Part shown: positions 57,613 to 64,000 of the stretch, piece after piece | How the letters are laid out: each line of letters opens with the position of its first letter | Numbering within the stretch: position 1 is the stretch's first letter | Source of the DNA: Streptococcus catagoni | Lineage (GTDB): Bacteria; Bacillota; Bacilli; Lactobacillales; Streptococcaceae | Direction of reading: 5' to 3' | Assembly (NCBI RefSeq): GCF_011421425.1 | Contig: NZ_WPCW01000002.1 | Span: forward strand, 359,564 to 423,563 | Length of the DNA stretch: 64,000 nt | Program-made: the position numbers and the translations under genes | Notes under the pieces: generated by a model | Told to the model about the DNA's origin: nothing | Seen by the model: the letters and a program-made list of their open reading frames with translations, nothing else | Database searches by the model: none

Positions 57613-58977
57613 ATGTTTAAAAAAATCTTAATAGCTAACCGTGGTGAAATTGCCGTTAGAATTATCAGAGCGGCTAGGGAACTAGGGATTTCCACAGTTG
57701 CTGTCTATTCAGAAGCAGATAAAGAAGCGCTGCATACCATTCTGGCTGATCAAGCAATCTGCATTGGTCCAGCTAAGGCGGCGGATTCTTATTTAAATAT
57801 GAACTCTGTTTTATCTGCTGCAATTGTCAGCGGAGCGCAAGCTATTCACCCTGGCTTTGGTTTTTTAAGTGAAAATTCTAAGTTTGCGACCATGTGTGAG
57901 GAAATGAATATTCAATTCATTGGTCCATCTGCAGATATTATGGATAAGATGGGGGATAAGATTAATGCCAGGGAGGTCATGGTAGAAGCTGGAGTTCCTG
58001 TCATTCCCGGTTCATCTGGTGAAATCTTTACGGTTGAAGAAGCAAAGAAAATTGCTGAGGAAATAGCTTATCCTATTATGCTCAAGGCTTCTGCTGGTGG
58101 CGGAGGAAAAGGAATAAGAAAGGTTAACTCAGAATCTGAACTAGAAGAAGCCTTTCACTCAGCCTCACAAGAGGCTTTGAGCGCCTTTGGAAATGGAGCC
58201 ATGTATGTCGAAAAGGTTATTTATCCTGCTAGGCATATTGAGGTACAAATCCTGGGTGACAGCTTTGGTCAGATTCTTCATCTGGGAGAACGTGATTGTT
58301 CCTTACAGCGTCATAACCAAAAGGTTTTAGAGGAGAGTCCTTCTATTGCCATAGGTCCCTCTCTTAGAAGCAAGATGGGGGAAGCGGCCGTTAAAGCTGC
58401 TAAGGCAGTTGGCTACGTAAATGCTGGAACCATTGAATTCTTGCTGGATGAGGCAAGTGGCAATTTTTACTTTATGGAGATGAATACCCGTATCCAGGTT
58501 GAGCATCCTGTTACCGAATTTGTGACAGGTATAGACATTGTAAAAGAACAGATCCGAATTGCAGCTGGTTTTCCCCTATCTTTTAAACAAGAAGATATCC
58601 ATTTTCAAGGACATGCTATTGAGTGCCGTATTAATGCGGAAAATCCAGCCTTCAATTTTGCACCCAGTCCTGGTAAGATAAAAGATTTGTACCTACCCTG
58701 TGGTGGTGTCGGGCTACGTATTGATTCTGCTGTTTATCAAGGCTATACCATTCCGCCTTACTACGACAGTATGATTGCTAAGGTTATTGTTCATGGTGAG
58801 AATCGTTTTGATGCCTTGATGAAAATGCAAAGAGCCCTTTATGAGCTTGAAATAGAGGGTTTATCAACCAACATTGAATTTCAAATGGACTTAATTTCAG
58901 ATCAAAAAGTTATCGCGGGAGATTATGATACGTCCTTTCTGATGGAAACTTTTTTACCGAACTATCATAAAGAATAG
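57613..58977 (+). CDS. accC: Biotin carboxylase AccC
   Basis: Carboxylates the biotin of AccB using ATP and bicarbonate. The 454-residue ATP-grasp enzyme has I-A-N-R-G-E-I-A at residue 8, the glycine-rich loop A-S-A-G-G-G-G-K-G near residue 160, and [10 protein letters not shown] near residue 285. The ATG at 57613 follows GGAGG (57600-57604); a GTG at 57598 in frame is rejected. Confidence 0.97.
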   Translation: MFKKILIANRGEIAVRIIRAARELGISTVAVYSEADKEALHTILADQAICIGPAKAADSYLNMNSVLSAAIVSGAQAIHPGFGFLSENSKFATMCEEMNIQFIGPSADIMDKMGDKINAREVMVEAGVPVIPGSSGEIFTVEEAKKIAEEIAYPIMLKASAGGGGKGIRKVNSESELEEAFHSASQEALSAFGNGAMYVEKVIYPARHIEVQILGDSFGQILHLGERDCSLQRHNQKVLEESPSIAIGPSLRSKMGEAAVKAAKAVGYVNAGTIEFLLDEASGNFYFMEMNTRIQVEHPVTEFVTGIDIVKEQIRIAAGFPLSFKQEDIHFQGHAIECRINAENPAFNFAPSPGKIKDLYLPCGGVGLRIDSAVYQGYTIPPYYDSMIAKVIVHGENRFDALMKMQRALYELEIEGLSTNIEFQMDLISDQKVIAGDYDTSFLMETFLPNYHKE

Positions 58978-58985
58978 GAGTTTCA

Positions 58986-59852
58986 ATGGCATTATTTAGT
59001 AAAAAGGATAAATATATTCGTATAACTCCCAATAATTCTCTCAAAGGGCCTTTAAACAATAAGATTCCAGAAGTTCCTGAGGAATTATTTGCTAAGTGTC
59101 CATCCTGTAAGCACCTCATTTATCAAAAAGACTTGGGTATTCTTAAGGTGTGTCCTAAGTGTTCTTATAATTTTAGGATATCAGCTCAGGAAAGGTTGAT
59201 GATCACGGTAGACGAAGGCTCCTTTACCGAGCTATTTACGGATATTGAAAGTAAGGATCCCTTACAGTTTCCTAAATACCAAGAAAAAATAGAGATGGCC
59301 AGAAGTAAGACAGGCTTGCATGAAGCTGTTTTAACGGGAACTGGACGTGTCAAAGGACAAAAGGCAGCACTTGCCATTATGGATTCTCGTTTTATTATGG
59401 CCAGTATGGGGACAGTAGTTGGAGAGAAACTAACACGCTTGATTGAGTTGGCCACTAAGGAAAGGTTGCCACTTATAATTTTTACAGCTTCAGGAGGTGC
59501 TAGGATGCAAGAAGGGATAATGAGCCTTATGCAGATGGCCAAGATCTCTGCAGCTGTCAAAAAGCATTCCAATGCTGGTTTATTCTATTTAACTATTCTG
59601 ACAGATCCAACCACTGGTGGAGTGACAGCTAGTTTTGCTATGCAAGGCGATGTTATTCTTGCCGAACCACAATCTCTAGTTGGTTTTGCTGGAAGGCGGG
59701 TTATAGAAACAACGGTCAGAGAAGACCTGCCGGAAGGCTTTCAAAAGGCTGAGTTTTTATTAGAACATGGTTTTGTTGATGCTATCGTCAAACGAACAGA
59801 TCTACCAGAGGTGATTGCGCGCCTTCTTGCCTTTCATGGAGGTGACAAATGA
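58986..59852 (+). CDS. accD: Acetyl-CoA carboxylase carboxyltransferase beta subunit
   Basis: With AccA transfers the carboxyl group from biotin to acetyl-CoA. The 288-residue protein has an N-terminal C4 zinc ribbon (C-P-S-C and C-P-K-C, about residues 38-61), which binds nucleic acid in some species, and the crotonase-type core with [10 protein letters not shown] near residue 168. It overlaps accA by 4 bases. Confidence 0.97.
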   Translation: MALFSKKDKYIRITPNNSLKGPLNNKIPEVPEELFAKCPSCKHLIYQKDLGILKVCPKCSYNFRISAQERLMITVDEGSFTELFTDIESKDPLQFPKYQEKIEMARSKTGLHEAVLTGTGRVKGQKAALAIMDSRFIMASMGTVVGEKLTRLIELATKERLPLIIFTASGGARMQEGIMSLMQMAKISAAVKKHSNAGLFYLTILTDPTTGGVTASFAMQGDVILAEPQSLVGFAGRRVIETTVREDLPEGFQKAEFLLEHGFVDAIVKRTDLPEVIARLLAFHGGDK

Positions 59853-60619
59853 CAGAAGTTTCACGTATTCTTAAAGAAGCAAGAGATCAAGGAAGACTAA
59901 GTGCCTTAGACTATGCTTCTTTGATCTTAGATGACTTCATGGAATTCCATGGAGATCGTCAATTTGCAGATGATGGAGCTGTAATTGGCGGCATTGGTTA
60001 TTTACAGGAGATGCCTGTAACCCTGGTGGGTATTCAAAAGGGTTCTAACCTACAGGATAATTTGAAACGTAATTTTGGTCAACCAAATCCTGAAGGTTAC
60101 CGAAAAGCTTTAAGGTTAATGAAACAGGCTGAAAAATTTGGTCGTCCAATCATTACCCTGATTAATACAGCAGGAGCATATCCTGGTGTTGGAGCTGAAG
60201 AGCGAGGACAAGGTGAAGCCATTGCCAGAAATCTGCTTGAAATGAGTGACCTAAAGGTTCCTATTATTGCCATTATCATTGGAGAAGGTGGTTCTGGTGG
60301 TGCCCTAGCCTTGGCTTTGGCAGATCAGGTTTGGATGCTTGAAAATACCATATATGCCGTATTGAGTCCTGAGGGCTTTGCTTCTATTTTATGGAAAGAT
60401 GGCACCAGGGCAACAGAAGCAGCAGAACTGATGAAAATAACTGCAAGGGAACTTTATCGTATGGAGGTCATTGACCGCATTATTCCTGAGCGTGGCTATT
60501 TTACCAGTGAAATTGTTGAAGAGATTAAAAAAAGCTTGTTTAGCACTTTGACCAGTTTAAGAGAGTTGCCCCTAGATGAATTGCTGGAAAAAAGGTATAA
60601 TCGTTTTAGAAAATATTAA
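59849..60619 (+). CDS. accA: Acetyl-CoA carboxylase carboxyltransferase alpha subunit
   Basis: Partner of AccD; 256 residues, with the biotin-site motif [13 protein letters not shown] near residue 110 and [11 protein letters not shown] near residue 147. It is the last gene of the fab/acc cluster, closed by a terminator. The length is typical of the short streptococcal form. Confidence 0.97.
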   Translation: MTEVSRILKEARDQGRLSALDYASLILDDFMEFHGDRQFADDGAVIGGIGYLQEMPVTLVGIQKGSNLQDNLKRNFGQPNPEGYRKALRLMKQAEKFGRPIITLINTAGAYPGVGAEERGQGEAIARNLLEMSDLKVPIIAIIIGEGGSGGALALALADQVWMLENTIYAVLSPEGFASILWKDGTRATEAAELMKITARELYRMEVIDRIIPERGYFTSEIVEEIKKSLFSTLTSLRELPLDELLEKRYNRFRKY

Positions 60620-60645
60620 AAATCCTACTAGTATAGGATTTTTAA
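60617..60645 (+). terminator. Terminator of the fab/acc cluster
   Basis: Arms AAAATCCTA / TAGGATTTT around a short loop, ending in a T run; begins at the accA stop. Confidence 0.8.
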
Positions 60646-60666
60646 ATACTTTCAGGAGAGAGTTCA

Positions 60667-61371
60667 ATGAAACCAATAAAATACCTTACTTTAATCTCAC
60701 TTATTTTTCTCTTAACAGCCTGTCACTTACAAGAAGGATTTTCCAATTCCGCCAATGCAAAAATACAGTCCTTAAGCAGATTAGCTAAGAAGCCAAATAC
60801 TGCTAGTTCAAAGACAGTTGCTGTGAAATACAATGGGTCTTTTTACAGCATACCAGGAAAATATAGTGATATCATTATCGTCAATAAGAGTTTTCCCCTT
60901 TCCAAAGATTATAATCCTGGTGAAAATCCACAAGCTAAGTCAGCTTTTTTAAAGCTGAAAGTTCAGATGAAAAAACAGGGCTTTGCTCTTAGTGACCAGT
61001 ATAGTGGTTTTCGTTCTTATGAGACGCAAAGTCAACTTTATGAAAATTATGTCATAAGAGACGGGAAGGAAAATGCAGACCTCTATTCAGCAAGACCTGG
61101 TTATAGTGAACATCAAACAGGATTAGCTTTTGATTTAATTGATAGCCAAGGGAACTTGCTAGAAGAAAAGTCAGCTTCTGACTGGCTTTTTAGGCATGCT
61201 CCGGACTATGGCTTTATTGTTAGGTATTTACCAGAAAAAGAGAAGATCACCGGCTATCGGGCAGAATCTTGGCATATTCGCTATATTGGAAAAGAAGCTA
61301 GTGAAATAGCGCATTCCGGAAAAACCCTGGAGGAATATCTAGGTATCAAGGGTGGCTATTATAAAAAATAA
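60667..61371 (+). CDS. Lipoprotein VanY-type D,D/L,D-carboxypeptidase
   Basis: A 234-residue peptidase M15 protein with a lipoprotein signal: hydrophobic stretch then lipobox L-T-A-C, acylated Cys at residue 19. The zinc-site motifs are complete: S-E-H-Q-T-G-L-A-F-D near residue 150 and S-W-H-I-R-Y near residue 205. It trims stem peptides of peptidoglycan at the outer face of the membrane and resembles pneumococcal DacB/LdcB. It is a second, more canonical paralogue of the enzyme at 42732. ATG follows AGGAGAG. Confidence 0.88.
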   Translation: MKPIKYLTLISLIFLLTACHLQEGFSNSANAKIQSLSRLAKKPNTASSKTVAVKYNGSFYSIPGKYSDIIIVNKSFPLSKDYNPGENPQAKSAFLKLKVQMKKQGFALSDQYSGFRSYETQSQLYENYVIRDGKENADLYSARPGYSEHQTGLAFDLIDSQGNLLEEKSASDWLFRHAPDYGFIVRYLPEKEKITGYRAESWHIRYIGKEASEIAHSGKTLEEYLGIKGGYYKK

Positions 61372-61412
61372 AGAGAAGGTTGGCCTAGGCCAACCTTCTC
61401 TTTATTTTTTTG
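61366..61412. terminator. Bidirectional terminator between the lipoprotein gene and serS
   Basis: Perfect 18-base stem centred on GGCCTAGGCC (arms 61368-61385 and 61388-61405), with A/T-rich flanks giving T runs on both strands; it serves both convergent genes. Confidence 0.9.
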
Positions 61413-62682
61413 GTCTGATAGTATCAAGGCCGCCCATGTAAGGACGAAGCACTTCAGGGATAGTGACAGAACCATCTTCATTTTGGTAGTTTTCTAAGAC
61501 TGCAGCTACAGTACGTCCAACAGCTAAGCCTGAACCATTCAAGGTATGAAGGAGTTTGACTTTGCCATCAGCTTCATCACGGTAACGGATTTGTGCCCGG
61601 CGAGCTTGGAAGTCTTCAGTGTTTGAACAGCTTGAGATTTCACGATAGGTATTTTGAGCTGGAATCCAAACTTCTAAATCATAAGTCTTAGCCGCTGAGA
61701 AGCCCATGTCACCAGTACATAGGGTAATGACACGGTAAGGAAGATTTAATTTTTGAAGGATGTTTTCAGCATTGGCAGTCATTTTTTCTAATTCATCATA
61801 AGACTGTTCTGGTTTAGCAAATTTAACCATCTCTACTTTATGGAATTGGTGTAAACGAATTAAACCACGGGTATCACGTCCAGCAGATCCGGCTTCAGAA
61901 CGAAATGATGGGCTCATAGCTGTGAAGTAAATAGGAAGGTCCTTGCCTTCTAAGATTTCACCTCGGTAATAGTTGGTTAAAGGTACTTCTGCAGTAGGGA
62001 TGAGGACAAAGTTTGTGCCATCTAGTTCAAAGGTATCTTCCTTGAATTTTGGATATTGTCCAGTACCAAACATTGAGTCGTGATTAACCATGTAAGGGGT
62101 AATCATTTCTTGGTAGCCTTCTTTGATGTGTTCATCTAACATGAAATTATAGATAGCACGTTCAAGGCGTGCACCAAGGTTTTTATAGAATAAGAAGCGA
62201 GTTCCGGTAACCTTAGCACCACGTTCCCAATCAAGGATATCTAGATCTTCTCCAATATCCCAGTGAGCTTTGATATCAAAATCAAATTCACGAGGAGTTC
62301 CCCAACGACGAACTTCGACATTTTCATCTTCGTCAGCACCAATTGGAACAGAATCATGTGGCGTATTTGGAAGACAGGTTATGATATCTTTTACCTGGTC
62401 ATCAATAGCTGCTAGTTCTGTATCAATGGTTTTAATTTCTGTAGACAGCTTTTGCATCTGAGCAATTTGTTGGCTTGCATCTTCATTTTGACGTTTGGCT
62501 TGAGCAATAGCAGCTGAAGATGTGTTACGTTCAGCCTTAAGCTCTTCAGTTTGCACCAATAATTGACGGCGTTTTTCATCTAGTTGACGTAGTTTTGTCA
62601 AGGTTTCTTCAGAAACGCCACGATGCTTAAGCTTTGCGGCAAGAGTGTCAAAATCAGTACGGATACGTTTTAAATCTAGCAT
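61402..62682 (-). CDS. serS: Seryl-tRNA synthetase
   Basis: Class II synthetase that charges tRNA(Ser). The 426-residue protein has the N-terminal tRNA-binding coiled coil (about residues 30-100), motif 2 around F-R-S-E-A-G-S-A-G near residue 264, and motif 3 in [12 protein letters not shown] near residue 390. The start ATG at 62682 follows AAAAGGAG. It is controlled by a T-box leader and ends in a shared terminator. Confidence 0.98.
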   Translation of the reverse strand: MLDLKRIRTDFDTLAAKLKHRGVSEETLTKLRQLDEKRRQLLVQTEELKAERNTSSAAIAQAKRQNEDASQQIAQMQKLSTEIKTIDTELAAIDDQVKDIITCLPNTPHDSVPIGADEDENVEVRRWGTPREFDFDIKAHWDIGEDLDILDWERGAKVTGTRFLFYKNLGARLERAIYNFMLDEHIKEGYQEMITPYMVNHDSMFGTGQYPKFKEDTFELDGTNFVLIPTAEVPLTNYYRGEILEGKDLPIYFTAMSPSFRSEAGSAGRDTRGLIRLHQFHKVEMVKFAKPEQSYDELEKMTANAENILQKLNLPYRVITLCTGDMGFSAAKTYDLEVWIPAQNTYREISSCSNTEDFQARRAQIRYRDEADGKVKLLHTLNGSGLAVGRTVAAVLENYQNEDGSVTIPEVLRPYMGGLDTIRPKK

Positions 62683-62696
62683 ATTGAATCTCCTTT

Positions 62697-62876
62697 TTTA
62701 AAATAAAAACACAGATGGTGATATGCTGGAGCGCTTTTGCGCGGTTCCATCCAGCTTCACAATCTGTGCACTTAATTGTTATAAAATTGTTTATTCGGTA
62801 GAATTTCACATTTTTCCCTTATCTGTTTACAGCGACCACAGACTTTCTGAAAAGAAAAAAATACTACTTATCCGAT
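62697..62876 (-). promoter_or_regulatory. T-box riboswitch leader of serS
   Basis: On the minus strand the T-box motif TGGAACCGCG lies at 62749-62740. It is embedded in a terminator helix made of CACAGAT/ATCTGTG (62768-62762 with 62716-62710), GCTGGA/TCCAGC and GCGC-AAAA-GCGC, followed by TTTTTATTTT. Stem I lies upstream, starting near AGAAAGTCTGTGG, and TCT at 62802-62800 in a GAAATTCTACC loop is the likely serine specifier. Uncharged tRNA(Ser) binding should permit readthrough into serS. Confidence 0.9.
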
Positions 62877-62882
62877 AGGACT

Positions 62883-62910
62883 ATTATATCAAAAAAGTTT
62901 TAAATGTAAA
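62883..62910 (-). promoter_or_regulatory. serS promoter
   Basis: On the minus strand, TTTACA (62910-62905) and TATAAT (62888-62883) with 16-base spacing; transcription should begin just before the T-box leader. Confidence 0.8.
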
Positions 62911-62980
62911 CAGTATTATGAGATAAGTTTAAAATATTTAGCAAATGGTATTATTAAAAAACATGTGATAAAATATTTCT

Positions 62981-64000
62981 ATGATAGCAAAAACAAAAAA
63001 AGTAAGAGAACACCATTATGGTCTAGATTTACTGAGAATTATTTCGATGTTTATGATAGTGATTACTCATGTTCTAGGTAAGGGAGGGCTGCGATCTACC
63101 GTATCAGGAGAGGCAGATTCTTATTTTGTAACGACTTGGATTATGCAGGTTTTGGTCTATGGAGCGGTTAATTGCTATGCCCTTATCAGCGGTTATGTGG
63201 GCGCAAATGCTACTTACAAGTATTCTAAGTTAGCTAATATTTGGCTACAAGTTTTCTTTTACACTTTTACGATCACGGCACTCTTTGCCCTTTGTGGCTT
63301 CCCAGTAAGCTTCAATGATTGGCGTCACGCCTTTTTCCCAATTGTTAGTGGAGAGTACTGGTATATGACAGCCTACTTTGGCCTCTTGGTCTTTATGCCT
63401 ATGATTAATGGAGGTATCAGATCCTTAAGTAATAGTCAGCTTCGCAATTTAGTTATTCTGATTATAGTTGTATTTTCTCTCTTGCCCGCTTTAATGAATA
63501 ATCCTGTACCAGAATTTTCACTCAGTAAGGGTTTTGAGATGACCTGGTTGATTATTTTATATATTGTCGGTGCTTATTTGCATCGTATTAATCTCAAGCA
63601 ATTTAGTACCAAAAAACTTCTGGGTCTTTACTTTCTTTGCATGGCCATTACCTATGTTATGAAATTTTTAGTTGGTGATATCTGGTACTGGTATGTATCC
63701 CCAAGTTTAAGTTTGGGTGCCATCTCCTTGTTTATTATCTTTGCAAAAATGGTTATTACCCCAGAACATTTTCTCTTTACCTTTATAAGAGTGGTCTCAC
63801 CTGCAACACTTGGTGTCTACCTGGCTCATTTACACCCGCTCTTGGTAAGATTCGTTATTCGTGATTTTGCAGAACCTTTTGTTCATGTCCATATTTTACT
63901 CTATCCTTTTTTAATACTGGGAGTCAGCATCCTCATCTATGGCTTTGCCTTTCTCATAGAAAAAAGTCGCTTCCATATCTTTGAGTGGTTGAGGGTGGCC
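62981..64000 (+). CDS. Acyltransferase-3 family membrane protein (5' part, cut by window end)
   Basis: An uninterrupted frame of 340 codons from ATG 62981 to the window edge. It begins H-H-Y-G-L-D-L-L-R-I-I-S-M-F-M-I-V-I-T-H, the acyltransferase-3 signature with the catalytic His, and shows about ten hydrophobic segments. Such proteins O-acetylate or otherwise acylate wall or surface polysaccharides; the target cannot be told. No clear ribosome site precedes the ATG, but no better start is available. The C-terminus lies outside the window. Confidence 0.85.
   Translation, partial: MIAKTKKVREHHYGLDLLRIISMFMIVITHVLGKGGLRSTVSGEADSYFVTTWIMQVLVYGAVNCYALISGYVGANATYKYSKLANIWLQVFFYTFTITALFALCGFPVSFNDWRHAFFPIVSGEYWYMTAYFGLLVFMPMINGGIRSLSNSQLRNLVILIIVVFSLLPALMNNPVPEFSLSKGFEMTWLIILYIVGAYLHRINLKQFSTKKLLGLYFLCMAITYVMKFLVGDIWYWYVSPSLSLGAISLFIIFAKMVITPEHFLFTFIRVVSPATLGVYLAHLHPLLVRFVIRDFAEPFVHVHILLYPFLILGVSILIYGFAFLIEKSRFHIFEWLRVA

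Overview
The window is a low-GC Firmicute chromosome segment, almost certainly a pyogenic-group Streptococcus. Supporting signs are the FabK/FabM/FabT-type fatty acid cluster, the CodY box, the CIRCE/HrcA heat-shock operon, strong AGGAGG ribosome sites, and the gene order scr–manA–secA–acpS–alr–(sia)–recG–codY–gatCAB–hrcA/grpE/dnaK/dnaJ–fab/acc–serS, which I recall as the S. pyogenes arrangement. I cannot fix the species. No tRNA, rRNA, IS element, prophage or CRISPR array is visible.

Layout. 1-8.0 kb: sugar uptake. It holds a divergent sucrose PTS locus (scrR start, scrB, scrA, scrK), an RpiR-type regulator, a GH1 phospho-beta-glucosidase and manA. 8.1-12.2 kb: secA, acpS, alr. 12.2-18.7 kb: a structured untranslated leader ending in an intrinsic terminator, then five overlapping genes (two ABC exporter-like half transporters plus an ECF-type S, T and double-ATPase set) matching siaD-siaE-siaF-siaG-siaH of the S. 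pyogenes haem locus, but without shr, shp or siaABC. 18.8-26.3 kb: recG, an aldo/keto reductase, ansA, a HAD/pyrophosphohydrolase fusion, a universal stress protein and alaT. 26.4-31.8 kb: codY with a perfect CodY box, then a decayed stretch with a wrecked CoA-disulfide reductase. In this stretch three otherwise intact genes (pncA-like, a 3-hydroxyacyl-CoA dehydrogenase, a CcpN-like regulator) have no ATG/GTG/TTG start where one is expected.

31.8-35.3 kb: a pyruvate,phosphate dikinase cluster (CcpN-like regulator, PDRP bifunctional regulator, ppdK). 35.6-44.1 kb: gatCAB, a decayed EamA permease, small stress/ACT/UPF0210 genes, a phosphatase, and two anchored wall enzymes. 44.1-49.7 kb: the heat-shock operon under CIRCE control, with both the grpE-dnaK and dnaK-dnaJ gaps packed with perfect hairpins. 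49.7-60.6 kb: the complete type II fatty acid synthesis and acetyl-CoA carboxylase cluster, with three FabT boxes and a relic duplication at the fabF/accB junction. 60.7-64.0 kb: a lipoprotein VanY-type carboxypeptidase, serS with a T-box leader, and the start of an acyltransferase-3 membrane protein cut by the window end.

The most worthwhile items for follow-up are the structured leader before the siaDEFGH-like operon (12246-12479), the hairpin-filled dnaK-dnaJ gap (47887-48516), the cluster of near-cognate start codons (27.3-31.2 kb), and the fabF-accB duplication scar (56464-56703).
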